From DASWZN01 sp963841635 (lineage in GTDB: Bacteria; Acidobacteriota; Terriglobia; Bryobacterales; Bryobacteraceae): a stretch of 64,000 nt of DNA. Position 1 is the first letter of the stretch. Each line of letters opens with the position of its first letter. The position numbers and the translations under genes are program-made. Positions 1-7,808 of the stretch are shown in pieces. The notes below the pieces were generated by a model. It was not told the DNA's origin. It was given only the letters and a program-made list of their open reading frames with translations, and ran no database searches. Where the stretch lies: NCBI GenBank assembly GCA_963841635.1, contig CAWJDO010000002.1, positions 5,270,001 to 5,334,000 of the forward strand. Direction: 5' to 3'.

Positions 1-363
1 ATCCTGGTGGTGCCGAGTTGCACCGATGATCGGCAGGGGTTCCTGCGCGTTCGCTATTGCGCGCAGGCGCGAGCCATCGAGAACCAGATGTATGTGGTGC
101 ACTCCTGCACCGTAGGGTCATTGCCGATGGTCCCGGCGGTCTCGCTGAATTACGGCCAGGCCTCCATCCTTACGCCGAGCGACTTCGCCTTTTCCCGCGA
201 CGGCATTCTGGCTGAGGGGAACCCCAATCAGGAAATGATGGTCGTCGGAGAGCTGAACCTCAAGACGATTCTCGATACCCGGTCCACGGGAACGGTTCTC
301 CCTTTGGTTGACAGTCGGCTGTCTGCGGAGATCGCCTCGCGGATCGACACGGTCGCTATTTAG
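1..363 (+). CDS. Carbon-nitrogen hydrolase (nitrilase superfamily), C-terminal part
   Basis: The reading frame is open from base 1, so the start lies off-window. The visible residues begin ILVVPSCTDD, matching the segment around the catalytic cysteine of nitrilase-family amidohydrolases (Cys at visible residue 7). QARAIENQMYVVHSC, then a segment naming an object's origin and date-like text, are typical of the C-terminal half. These enzymes hydrolyse non-peptide C-N bonds with a Glu-Lys-Cys triad; only the Cys region can be seen. The stop TAG (361-363) is the last three bases of the target duplication made by the IS1595 transposon, so the coding sequence was left intact. Before that insertion the GNAT gene now at 4738 lay about 58 bp downstream. 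GNAT and nitrilase domains also occur fused in one protein, which supports a functional pair. The substrate is unknown. Confidence 0.85.
   Translation: MLVVPSCTDDRQGFLRVRYCAQARAIENQMYVVHSCTVGSLPMVPAVSLNYGQASILTPSDFAFSRDGILAEGNPNQEMMVVGELNLKTILDTRSTGTVLPLVDSRLSAEIASRIDTVAI
356..363. repeat. Left 8-bp target-site duplication of the IS1595-family element
   Basis: CTATTTAG lies directly outside the left terminal repeat and is repeated exactly at 4672-4679 outside the right one. Eight bp is the duplication length expected for IS1595-family transposition. It contains the TAG stop of the upstream nitrilase gene. Confidence 0.93.
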
Positions 364-386
364 GGTAACAATATACTTGACAGACC
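364..386 (+). repeat. Left terminal inverted repeat
   Basis: Begins GGTAACAATATACTTGACAG. It matches the reverse complement of 4649-4671 with one mismatch (A/G at position 7). The TTGACA inside it serves as the -35 box of the transposase promoter. Confidence 0.93.
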
Positions 387-405
387 GCCTCTAAGCCGTT
401 AGAAT
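377..405 (+). promoter_or_regulatory. Transposase promoter in the left terminal repeat
   Basis: TTGACA (377-382), a 17-bp spacer, then TAGAAT (400-405): a near-consensus sigma-70 promoter whose -35 box is inside the terminal repeat. The transposase GTG at 412 is only 6 nt after the -10 box, so the transcript would be leaderless or nearly so. The right end has the same arrangement in mirror image. Confidence 0.7.
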
Positions 406-411
406 AGAAGG

Positions 412-1350
412 GTGGAAGAACCCCGAACACTTCAAGAAGCAGTCGTCTGCTACAACGACTACGCCAACTGCCATGAATTCATGATGTCCCTCCGGTGGCC
501 GGATGGCAAAGTCACCTGTCCACGATGCGGTTCCGATCACGTCACCTACCTCGAAAAGCCCCGAGTCTGGAAGTGCTACGGCAAGCATGACCACGCCAAG
601 TTCTCCCTGAAGACGGGCACGGTCTTTGAAGACTCCCCAATTGGCCTGAACAAATGGCTGACGGCGGTTTGGATGCTTACCAACGCCAAGAACGGTGTCA
701 GTTCCCACGAAATGCACCGCTCCATTGGCGTCACCCAAAAGACCGCTTGGTTCATGACTCAGCGCATCAGACTGGCGATGCAACAGGGCGGCATTGACAA
801 GGCGACCGGGCAAGTTGAAGTGGATGAGACCTTCATAGGCGGCAAAGCACGGAACATGCACAAGCACATTCGGGCACGAAAGATCACTGGAACTGGCGGC
901 AAGGACAAAGCGATGGTGATTGGCGTTCTTCAACGTGGCGGCAAGGTCCAGGTTTCCGTCAAGGGCAGTCGCAAGAAGAAGTCGCTGCAAACCCACGTCA
1001 AGGCGCATGTCGAGCCGGGAGCCGAAGTCTTTACCGATGCCTTGAAGTCGTATGAAGGATTGGACGGCGACTACCTGCATCGAGTCGTGGATCACGCCGT
1101 AGAGTACGTGAAAGGCCATGTCCATACCAACGGACTGGAGAACTTCTGGAGCCTGTTGAAGCGGACACTCAAAGGCACCTACGTCTCAGTCGAGCCGTAC
1201 CATCTGTTCCGTTACCTTGACGAACAGGCATTCCGGTACAATGAACGGAAACACGACCAAGGCGACAGCGGCAGGTTCCAAGGTGTCGTGAAGGGAATCC
1301 ACGGGCGGCGGTTGACGTACAAGCAACTGACCGGAAAGAATGCCCAATAA
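412..1350 (+). CDS. IS1595-family transposase (intact)
   Basis: 312 aa, near the family's usual length. The N-terminal zinc ribbon contains RWPDGKVTCPRCGS (Cys 36 and 39). The catalytic core shows D138 (VEVDETFIGGK), D209 (VFTDALKSY), and N240/E243 (HTNGLENFWS), the DDNE arrangement of this family, followed by a Y/R-rich helix (YHLFRYLDEQAFRYNER). The GTG at 412 is chosen because the N-terminal helix before the zinc ribbon is conserved and would be lost with the ATG at 481. There is no ribosome binding site, which fits leaderless translation from the promoter at 377-405. No frameshift is seen, so the element may still be mobile. Confidence 0.95.
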   Translation: MEEPRTLQEAVVCYNDYANCHEFMMSLRWPDGKVTCPRCGSDHVTYLEKPRVWKCYGKHDHAKFSLKTGTVFEDSPIGLNKWLTAVWMLTNAKNGVSSHEMHRSIGVTQKTAWFMTQRIRLAMQQGGIDKATGQVEVDETFIGGKARNMHKHIRARKITGTGGKDKAMVIGVLQRGGKVQVSVKGSRKKKSLQTHVKAHVEPGAEVFTDALKSYEGLDGDYLHRVVDHAVEYVKGHVHTNGLENFWSLLKRTLKGTYVSVEPYHLFRYLDEQAFRYNERKHDQGDSGRFQGVVKGIHGRRLTYKQLTGKNAQ

Positions 1351-1358
1351 ATACGGGC

Positions 1359-2366
1359 ATGAGAGAAAGGCCACTTGACGCCAAGATGAACGAACGTATC
1401 ACGGAGAATCTTGTCCGAGACATGCTTGATGGACTCGGCTACTACTCGTCCGAAGAGACGATCATTGAGGAACAAAAGAGCCAGATTGCCGAGGTCAGCA
1501 AGCTTTTGAAAACTGGCGGCAAGCGTGGTGCTGGTGGGCGGGGATGTCCCGAGTTCATTATCAGTTCGCCATCTGTTCCAGACTTCATAATCATTGTGGA
1601 GTGCAAGGCGTCCGTCAAGTGTCATGAGAGCCTTGATCGTCTGAAGGCCGCAGACTTCGCTGTGGACGGAGCAGTTCACTACGGACGCCTTCTCGCCCGT
1701 TCGTTCAACGTTGTGGCGGTCGGCGTCAGCGGGCAGACCGCATCATCTTTGAAGATCTCCACCTTCGTGTTCTCAAAGGGTTCTGAGACCTACTCGGAGC
1801 TAAAGAGCGAAAACGGCACTGCGGTCAGAGAACTCATCCCATTCGATGACTTCGTGCGACTCGCATCGTATGACCCAGCGGTCGAGAAAAGTCGCCACGA
1901 GGATCTAATGGCGTTCTCTAGGGAACTCCACGATTTCATGAGGGACCATGCCAAGCTCACGGAGAGCGAGAAACCCCTCCTGGTCAGCGGCACACTGATC
2001 GCCCTACGAAGCAAAGCCTTCGTGAAGAGCTTTGGTGACTACGCACCAGAAGACCTTCAAAGACACTGGATGCGAGTGATCCGTGAAGAGATCGAGAAGG
2101 CCGACCTTCCAAATGCCAAGAAGAGCAGCATGACGCAGCCGTATTCCAGTATTGCCATTCACCCGGAGCTTGGTAAAGCGACCAAGACCTTTCCAAAGGG
2201 AATTCTTCACGAACTCATACGAATGCTTCATAACAAAGTGTGGAGATTCGTGATGGTCTATCAAGACTTCGATGTCGTAGGGCGCTTTTATGGCGAGTTC
2301 CTAAAGTACACAGGCGGCGACAAGAAGTCACTAGGTATCCGTACTTACGCCCCGACACATCACTGA
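1359..2366 (+). pseudogene. Fused restriction-modification protein, N-terminal fragment (frameshifted)
   Basis: 335 aa. SVPDFIIIVECKAS (about residues 72-85) resembles a PD-(D/E)XK nuclease motif in the N-terminal restriction domain of BcgI-like or type IIG fusions. Near the end the protein reads FYGEFLKYTGGDKKSLGI, the normal lead-in to an HsdM-like N6-adenine methylase, then leaves frame. One extra C in the CC at 2339-2340 is enough: removing it restores LGI-VLTPRHITELFALL, the expected sequence. The continuation is at 2341-3715. The start may be ATG 1359 or ATG 1386; neither has a strong ribosome binding site. It lies just behind the transposase and is passenger cargo of the transposon. 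Confidence 0.85.
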
Positions 2367-3715
2367 GTTGTTTGCCTTGCTTGCCAACGTTAAGAAGGAC
2401 AGTAAGGTTCTGGACACATGCTGTGGAACTGGCGGGTTTCTAGTATCAGCGATGCACCAGATGTTGAAGCAGGCCGTCAAGGAAAAGGATCAACTCCATA
2501 TTAAGAAGCACTGCCTGATCGGTGTAGAGCAACAGCCGAACATGTACGCTCTTGCGGCAAGCAATATGATCCTCCGGGGTGACGGCAAGGCAAACTTGTA
2601 CCAGGGCAGTTGCTTCGACGCTGCGATCACCAGGGCCGTCAAAGAGCATCATTGCAACATCGGCCTCATCAATCCGCCCTATTCGCAAGAGGATGAAGAA
2701 CAGCAAGAACTCAAGTTCGTTCAGCACATGCTCGATTGTTTAGAGAAGGGCGGAACAGGAATGGCAATCGTTCCTATGTCCTGTGCCATCGCCTCTCATC
2801 CAGTAAGAGAGGAACTGCTGGCACACCATACCCTTGAAGCGGTTATGTCTATGCCTGATGAGTTGTTTTACCCTGTCGGAGTGATAACCTGCGTGATGGT
2901 CTTCACGGCCCACGTACCTCACGCCACGAGCAAGCGCAAAACGTGGTTCGGCTATTGGAAGACTGATGGCTTCATGAAGACCAAACACAAGGGGCGAATT
3001 GACCTAAACGAAATGTGGACCGCCATCCGAGACCGTTGGGTCGAGCAATTCAGAAACCGGGAGGTTCACGCCGGTGAATGCGTCACGGAGTACGTCACGC
3101 ATGAGAATGAATGGTGCGCCGAGGCTTACATGGAGACCGACTATTCATCTCTGAGGCGGCAGAACTTTGATAAGGTCGTTCGAGACTTCGCACGGTTCCA
3201 ACTTGACGCCAGCACGCCGATTCAAGATGCCGAGATACCGGATAAGTTGAAGTGGAAAGCCTTCGAGCTTCAGGAATTATTCGACATCAAAAAGGGCAAG
3301 CGGCTGACGAAGGCGAACATGACAGAGGGTGTGACGCCGTTCATTGGGGCGATTGACAACAACAATGGTTTGACGGCGTTTGTAGGGCAACCCGCAATCC
3401 ACAAAGCTAACACCATTACGGTGAACTACAACGGCAACGGCGTAGCTGAAGCATTCTATCAGCCGAAGCCGTTCTGGTGTTCAGACGACGTGAATGTCCT
3501 CTATCCGAAGTTCACGCTGACCCCGGCGATTGCTTTGTTCATCGCAACAGTGATCCGGCTAGAACGTTACCGATTCAACTATGGTCGGAAATGGCAACCT
3601 AGAACGAATGACAACCGCCATATTGCGACTTCCGTCCAAAGGTGGCCTTCCAGATTGGGCCTACATGGATAACTATATCAAGTCGTTGCCATTTTCGAGC
3701 CAGATAGGAGCATAA
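2341..3715 (+). pseudogene. Fused restriction-modification protein: N6-adenine methylase and target-recognition fragment
   Basis: This continues the gene begun at 1359. The methylase part has the SAM motif VLDTCCGTGGF and the catalytic motif IGLINPPYSQ. The C-terminal part (KWKAFELQELFDIKKGKRL...FIGAIDNNNGLTAFV) is a BcgIB/HsdS-like target recognition domain. The frame runs to a stop at 3672, but a second single extra C in the CC at 3598-3599 has shifted it. Removing it gives LERMTTAILRLPSKGG...SLPFSSQIGA, ending at TAA 3713-3715. With both bases removed the gene is one 784-aa ORF (1359-3715). The enzyme would methylate adenine and, with the N-terminal nuclease, restrict unmodified DNA. As read it is inactive, or the assembly has two indel errors. 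Confidence 0.85.
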
Positions 3716-3717
3716 CG

Positions 3718-4083
3718 ATGGCACAAGCAAAGTTTCCGTCACCTGAATTTCTGGAAGACAGACCGCCGACGTTCCATCCTTACGTGTTCATCGAGACGAC
3801 CTCAAAGATGCCGTCTTCGATTGCGATGGCAGCGGCGACTGGTGGCAGTACCAAATACATTAACCTGGAGAAGACCTTTACCGCCGACGATCTGCCGAGA
3901 GTCCAGGCCATCGTCCGTGAACACTACCTCAAGAACGAAGGCAACTGTGCGCTGTTCGGTAGAGTTGTCCGATATCGGTTCGTCTACCTGCCGACCGAAA
4001 GCATCCTGTTGGACACCGAAGGCAGCGAGACGGAACGCCAGACCGGGCGCTACTGGCCGCAGTCCACTTCGATCCAGGATTGA
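3718..4083 (+). CDS. Hypothetical protein in IS1595 cargo
   Basis: 121 aa. Its ATG is 2 nt after the frame-corrected stop of the restriction-modification gene, suggesting translational coupling. The sequence is soluble-looking (MAQAKFPSPEFLEDRPPTFHPYVFIETTSKMP...) with no recognised motif, signal peptide or membrane segment. Tight linkage suggests an accessory or regulatory partner of the methylase-nuclease, or a solo cargo gene. I do not recognise the family. Confidence 0.6.
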   Translation: MAQAKFPSPEFLEDRPPTFHPYVFIETTSKMPSSIAMAAATGGSTKYINLEKTFTADDLPRVQAIVREHYLKNEGNCALFGRVVRYRFVYLPTESILLDTEGSETERQTGRYWPQSTSIQD

Positions 4084-4089
4084 GGATCT

Positions 4090-4263
4090 ATGCCAGACAA
4101 CGAGAGGACAGAAGAGTATCTGAAGTTCAGGACGGCGATGGAGCAGATTGTCACCGTCCCCAAAGCCGATATTGTGAGTGGTCTGCCGAAGATGTTTAGG
4201 GAGCGCAAAGCAGCCAAGAAGACCACACGCAGGAAGAGGGCGGCAACAAAGAAGCCGTCGTAA
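4090..4263 (+). CDS. Small Lys/Arg-tailed hypothetical protein
   Basis: 57 aa, starting MPDNERTEEYLKFRTAMEQI and ending in a basic tail (KAAKKTTRRKRAATKKPS). It starts 6 nt after the stop of the 121-aa gene, with GGAT weakly placed upstream, and is probably co-transcribed with it. The acidic N-terminus and basic C-terminus would suit a small nucleic-acid-associated protein, but no family is assigned. Confidence 0.5.
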   Translation: MPDNERTEEYLKFRTAMEQIVTVPKADIVSGLPKMFRERKAAKKTTRRKRAATKKPS

Positions 4264-4310
4264 GTTGGGCGCTAAATACTTCCGCTGGCAATCGCCGGTA
4301 GGAGTGTAAG

Positions 4311-4526
4311 ATGCAGCCCGACCCGTTTTACGAAACGATGCGACAGTTCCTTCGTGGCGAGACTACTTGGGAGGAAGTTGAGAAAGTTGACGCCGAATCT
4401 CGTCAAGCTGAGGATCAGCACTATGCCTTCCTGCGACGGATTGAAGCCGGACTAAGGAATCCTGAAACCTCTTCGCAAGTTCTGGATCTTTTGCTTGCAG
4501 TGCCGCTGCCAAAGCAGTCCGAGTAG
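4311..4526 (+). CDS. Small hypothetical protein in IS1595 cargo
   Basis: 71 aa (MQPDPFYETMRQFLRGETTW...). A GGAG about 7 nt before the ATG is a good ribosome binding site. The composition is that of a normal soluble, helical, charged protein. It overlaps tail-to-tail by 164 bp with an 86-aa ORF on the other strand (4363-4623) that also looks natural. Function unknown. Confidence 0.5.
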   Translation: MQPDPFYETMRQFLRGETTWEEVEKVDAESRQAEDQHYAFLRRIEAGLRNPETSSQVLDLLLAVPLPKQSE

Positions 4527-4623
4527 CAAGGGCCGAGTTCATAGCCTCTTCCGATTTGGCGTGCATCGTTTCTACTCGATCCAGGAGCAACGTGAGCGCC
4601 TTCACCAAGGTCTGATCGTCCAT
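4363..4623 (-). CDS. Small helical hypothetical protein read inward from the right end
   Basis: 86 aa (MDDQTLVKALTLLLDRVETM...SQLPPK), rich in Ala, Leu and Glu and probably coiled-coil. Its ATG is 6 nt after the -10 box of a promoter whose -35 lies in the right terminal repeat, exactly mirroring the transposase at the left end. That promoter geometry is the main reason to think it is expressed. It overlaps the plus-strand 71-aa ORF antisense. Function unknown. Confidence 0.5.
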   Translation of the reverse strand: MDDQTLVKALTLLLDRVETMHAKSEEAMNSALATRTALAAALQAKDPELAKRFQDSLVRLQSVAGRHSADPQLDEIRRQLSQLPPK

Positions 4624-4629
4624 GCCGCC

Positions 4630-4658
4630 AGTCTATCCGATCAGGCGTGGTCTGTCAA
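4630..4658 (-). promoter_or_regulatory. Inward promoter in the right terminal repeat
   Basis: On the minus strand: TTGACA (4658-4653), a 17-bp spacer, then TAGACT (4635-4630), and 6 nt to the ATG at 4623. Spacer length and distance to the start codon are identical to the left-end promoter. Confidence 0.6.
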
Positions 4659-4671
4659 GTATATCGTTACC
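4649..4671 (-). repeat. Right terminal inverted repeat
   Basis: The reverse complement begins GGTAACGATATACTTGACAG and matches 22 of 23 bases of the left repeat at 364-386. Confidence 0.93.
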
Positions 4672-4679
4672 CTATTTAG
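4672..4679. repeat. Right 8-bp target-site duplication
   Basis: CTATTTAG, an exact copy of 356-363, directly follows the right terminal repeat. Confidence 0.93.
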
Positions 4680-4737
4680 GACGGCGGGCACCAGCCCCCT
4701 GCAAGTATAATGGTCAGCGCCCCGACCTGAAACGCGT

Positions 4738-5418
4738 ATGACCGCCACGGCGCCGATTCTGGTTCGAAACACCCTGGAGAAGGACTTCCCGGGCATCCAC
4801 GATTTGTCGCGGGAGGTTTACCCGCAGAGCCCTCCCTGGACGGAGGAGCAACTGGCCTCGCACCTGCGCGTGTTCCCGGAAGGGCAATTCGTGGCCATCG
4901 ACCCCGCCGCGCAGAAGGTGATGGGGATGGCTGCCAGCCTCATCGTCCTGTGGGATGACTATGACACCGAGATGAGCTGGCGCGACTTCACGGAGGGCGG
5001 GACGTTCCTCAACCACGATCCGGCGCACGGCCGGACACTCTATGGCGCTGAGGTGATGGTCCGGCCCGGTTCACGAGGGCGAGGCATCGGCAAGCGCCTA
5101 TACAGGATGAGGCGCGAACTTACCGAGCGCCTCGACCTGTTGAGGATTCGCGCTGGGGCTCGTCTGGCGGGCTATGGCCGCTACGCGGACCGTATGAGCG
5201 CCGAGGAGTACGTCATCCGCGTGGTGAACCGGGAGATCGGAGATCCCACCTTGTCGTTCCAACTGGGGCAGGGCTTCCATGTTGTGGCGTTGGTGAAGAA
5301 CTACCTGCGCCACGATCCCGAGAGCCTGGGATATGCCGCCGTCATCGAGTGGATGAACGAGCGGGTCGCCAGGCCGGAAGACTACGCAGGGCGGAATCCC
5401 CGGTTCCGAGGGCGGTGA
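4738..5418 (+). CDS. GNAT-family N-acetyltransferase
   Basis: 226 aa. The acetyl-CoA-binding motif A is clear: GAEVMVRPGSRGRGIGKRLYR (about residues 102-122, with RGxGIGxxL). The N-terminus (ILVRNTLEKDFPGIHDLSREVYP) is the usual first strand and helix of the GNAT fold. The family moves acetyl from acetyl-CoA to a primary amine; the acceptor cannot be told. The gene originally followed the nitrilase gene directly, with about 58 bp between. The transposon now separates the two and may have cut the GNAT gene off from a shared promoter. Confidence 0.85.
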   Translation: MTATAPILVRNTLEKDFPGIHDLSREVYPQSPPWTEEQLASHLRVFPEGQFVAIDPAAQKVMGMAASLIVLWDDYDTEMSWRDFTEGGTFLNHDPAHGRTLYGAEVMVRPGSRGRGIGKRLYRMRRELTERLDLLRIRAGARLAGYGRYADRMSAEEYVIRVVNREIGDPTLSFQLGQGFHVVALVKNYLRHDPESLGYAAVIEWMNERVARPEDYAGRNPRFRGR

Positions 5419-5480
5419 TCTCGAGTGTGAAGGTCCTTGGTGCTGCCGCTGAAGCCGTAGGTCGTCCGAATCGAGGGAAG

Positions 5481-6524
5481 ATGCGGTTCTATTATTTGCA
5501 GTCAATCAGATGTGCGAGTTTGTTCTCGCTCCTGCTGAGTGCCACGGTCTGCCACGCGGACACCGTAATCCTCAAAAACGCCGACCGCCTCACCGGAGAG
5601 ATCCAAAAGCTGGAAGGCAAGAAGCTGTACCTCAAGACATCGTACGCGGGAGTCGTGGCACTCGATTGGGACATGGTGGAGTCGGTTTCTTCGGACCGTG
5701 AGTATCGAGTCGAGACGCAGAGCGGCTGGCGAGAGGTTGGGATTCTCCAGCCGGCTTCCGAAGGCGTCGCGATAGCCAGCGGAGGACTGACTTCCACGGT
5801 GACCAAGCGCAGCATCGTTGGCATATCGCGGACTCCGCAGGAGACTGGATTCTGGGGTCGCGTGGACGGCGGAGCGGATCTCGGCGCCAGCCTGGCGCGG
5901 GGCAATTCCCGCTTGAATCAGGCGTCCGTGACGCTGGGCGCGGAATACCGCGAAGACAAGTTTCGCGTGCGCCTCGACATCACTTCTCTGTTCAGCCACC
6001 AGGCTCAGGCACCGGCCACCGGCGACTACATGGCCTCGATGCGGTGGGATCGATACCTGAGTCGCCGCTTGTTCACGTTCGCACTCGCCAGCGTCGAGCG
6101 CGACGACAGGGAACTGCTGAGCCTGAGAACGAACCTCGGTGGAGGTCTGGGCTGGAGGATCACAAGGTCGGAGCGCACCCAGCTTTCTTTGCTGCTGGGC
6201 GGTACCTACTTGAACGAACTATTCCGGCAAGGCGCGGAGGTGGAGGGGGACGAACTACGTCACCTGAGCGGAGAAGGGCTGGTCGGAATCAGCCTCGACC
6301 GGGCGCAGGTTGGTCGCGCGAACGTCACGACGAAGCTGACCGTGTATCCCAGCTTCCTCCGGCATGGGCGCTACCGGATTGCCTACGAGAGCAGTATACG
6401 AGTGCCGTTTGCGGGCCGCCTGTCCTGGAACGTGCGACTCTTTGACCGGTTCGACAGCCTGCCGCTGGCCGCAGTGCGGCGGAACGACTATGGCGTCGTC
6501 AGCGGACTCGGTGTCGCGTTCTGA
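5481..6524 (+). CDS. DUF481-type outer-membrane beta-barrel protein
   Basis: 347 aa from ATG 5481, preceded by GAGGGAAG. A signal peptide runs to about residue 26 (LLLSATVCHA|DTVILKN). A small N-terminal beta domain follows (LKNADRLTGEIQKLEGKKLYL, repeated-strand pattern to about residue 110). The rest is alternating amphipathic strands (GRVDGGADLGASLARGNS...) ending in the aromatic VAF typical of outer-membrane barrels. DUF481 proteins are predicted salt-inducible outer-membrane proteins. The in-frame sequence before 5481 overlaps the GNAT stop and lacks a leader, so it is excluded. Confidence 0.82.
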   Translation: MRFYYLQSIRCASLFSLLLSATVCHADTVILKNADRLTGEIQKLEGKKLYLKTSYAGVVALDWDMVESVSSDREYRVETQSGWREVGILQPASEGVAIASGGLTSTVTKRSIVGISRTPQETGFWGRVDGGADLGASLARGNSRLNQASVTLGAEYREDKFRVRLDITSLFSHQAQAPATGDYMASMRWDRYLSRRLFTFALASVERDDRELLSLRTNLGGGLGWRITRSERTQLSLLLGGTYLNELFRQGAEVEGDELRHLSGEGLVGISLDRAQVGRANVTTKLTVYPSFLRHGRYRIAYESSIRVPFAGRLSWNVRLFDRFDSLPLAAVRRNDYGVVSGLGVAF

Positions 6525-6541
6525 GGCGACGCGTTCGCACC

Positions 6542-6934
6542 TCAACGCGGGAGACTGCCGATTGACCGCATCCCTAACGACGCTACGGCGCTCCAGTCTT
6601 GCGCGTCAACGTCTCGACGGCATGTTACGCAGAAGGCTGCCCACGGTAGCTTCAAGAGACGCGCAGAGCTGATCTCGCCGCCGCACAGCAGACACGTGCC
6701 GTAACTCAGCGCATCGATCCGGCGGAGCGCTGCGCGGACGCGAAGCAGCAGGGCGGACCGGTAGTTCAACCTCCGCAGCGCCCCTTCGTAACCGATCGCG
6801 TTGGTCATTTCATCCAGGCGGCCCGCAAGCTTCTTGATGTGAGCGGGCCCGCGCTTCCATGCCAACTCCTTGGTCAGCGCGCGGTCCACAGCCTCCAACG
6901 CCAACCTGTGCTTCTTCATCGCCGCTGGCTGCAT
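6542..6934 (-). CDS. DksA/TraR-type zinc-finger protein
   Basis: 130 aa from ATG 6934, with AGGAG 6 nt upstream. The C-terminal half has a C4 zinc finger, C81-x2-C84...C102-x2-C105 (GTCLLCGGEIS...FCVTCRR), in the DksA/TraR arrangement. The N-terminal half is helical and Arg/Lys-rich. DksA-like proteins bind the RNA polymerase secondary channel and alter initiation. The acidic tip residues of E. coli DksA are not evident, so the activity may differ. It starts 12 bp after the stop of the MscS gene and is the last gene of the minus-strand channel operon. Confidence 0.75.
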   Translation of the reverse strand: MQPAAMKKHRLALEAVDRALTKELAWKRGPAHIKKLAGRLDEMTNAIGYEGALRRLNYRSALLLRVRAALRRIDALSYGTCLLCGGEISSARLLKLPWAAFCVTCRRDVDAQDWSAVASLGMRSIGSLPR

Positions 6935-6946
6935 AGGTTCTCCTGG

Positions 6947-7798
6947 TCAGCTTACACCACGGCGGTCAAGGCTGGCTTCGCTCCAGCCAGCGAGCATCCC
7001 ACGCCGCAGGAACTCGGACTTGGCCCGCGAGGTAATGTCGCTCTGGATGCGCGGTACGTACCGGTGGTCGAAGACATACGCCTTGATGCGCAGCTTGACG
7101 TATGGCCGCCGGTCGAATCCGTCGCACACCAGCACCACCACGGGTTTTTCCAGATAGGTGAAGGGGGAACTGTAGGCCGCTTCATAGCCGATCTGGCTCG
7201 CTGTTTTCGGATCGGTATCCGCCGGCAGGAACACCTCGGTCACGACCTGGCAGTCCGGCACTCCGGAGTTCGAGTTGAAAACCTCCATGGTTAGAATGTC
7301 GGAATTTGGAATGGTGACCCGAGTATCCTCGAGCGTGGTGAGCTTGGTGCTGCGAAGACCGATGTGGTCGATTTCGCCGGACGCCTCGCCGATGCTGACG
7401 CGGTCTCCGAGCTGGTAGGGGCGGTCGGCGAGCACCACAAGGCCCCCCAGAAGATTCTTGATCAGGTCCTGGGCTCCCAGGCCGATTGCGATCGCGATCG
7501 AACCGACGCCCGCGATGAAGGTCTCTCGCGTGGGAGACAGCAAATCGAAGGCGGCGAAGCCGGCCAGGAACCACAGCGTGATCCGTAGTACGGGCTCGAT
7601 CCATTTGACTGCAAACCGCGCCCGCGGTCCGCGCAGGCTGACCAAGTCCAGGAACTTCGTTGCGTAGCGGATCAAAACCCAGGTGACAGCGAAGACTAGG
7701 ATGACCGTGAAGATCCTGGCCAGTGTAAAGTAGTGGAGCAGGTCGAGCTGGCGTTCCTCGCCAGGGAGCAAAGCGGTCGCAAGCAGGATTGATGGCAT
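6947..7798 (-). CDS. MscS-family mechanosensitive channel (operon gene 3)
   Basis: 283 aa from ATG 7798, with GGAGAGGAG directly upstream; upstream codons overlap the ATPase gene and are excluded. Two or three N-terminal membrane helices (YFTLARIFTVILVFAVTWVL, VLRITLWFLAGFAAF) lead to the pore-lining helix (FIAGVGSIAIAIGLGAQDLIKNLLGGLVVLADRPYQLGDRV), the MscS signature. A beta domain follows (TTLEDTRVTIPNSDILTMEVFN). These channels release solutes on hypo-osmotic shock; small ones can be conductance-adapted. It begins 10 bp downstream of the ATPase stop and is co-transcribed with it. Confidence 0.9.
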   Translation of the reverse strand: MPSILLATALLPGEERQLDLLHYFTLARIFTVILVFAVTWVLIRYATKFLDLVSLRGPRARFAVKWIEPVLRITLWFLAGFAAFDLLSPTRETFIAGVGSIAIAIGLGAQDLIKNLLGGLVVLADRPYQLGDRVSIGEASGEIDHIGLRSTKLTTLEDTRVTIPNSDILTMEVFNSNSGVPDCQVVTEVFLPADTDPKTASQIGYEAAYSSPFTYLEKPVVVLVCDGFDRRPYVKLRIKAYVFDHRYVPRIQSDITSRAKSEFLRRGMLAGWSEASLDRRGVS

Positions 7799-7808
7799 AG
7801 CTCCTCTC

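Larger units (their letters stand above)
364..4671 (+). mobile_element. IS1595-family transposon with passenger genes (4,308 bp)
   Basis: The boundaries are set by 23-bp terminal inverted repeats (364-386 and 4649-4671, 22 of 23 identical) and an 8-bp direct duplication CTATTTAG. The cargo is an intact DDNE transposase, a frameshifted nuclease-methylase-specificity gene, and four or five small ORFs. IS1595-family members are known to carry passenger genes between their termini. Removing the element and one duplication copy rejoins the nitrilase gene to the GNAT gene. The intact duplication and near-identical ends suggest a fairly recent insertion, yet the passenger methylase is already broken in two places, unless those are base-calling errors. 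Confidence 0.93.

Noticed and set aside
391..1125. 244-codon minus-strand frame opposite the IS1595 transposase
   Set aside because: The plus-strand frame has all catalytic residues and the promoter; the antisense frame shows no family features.
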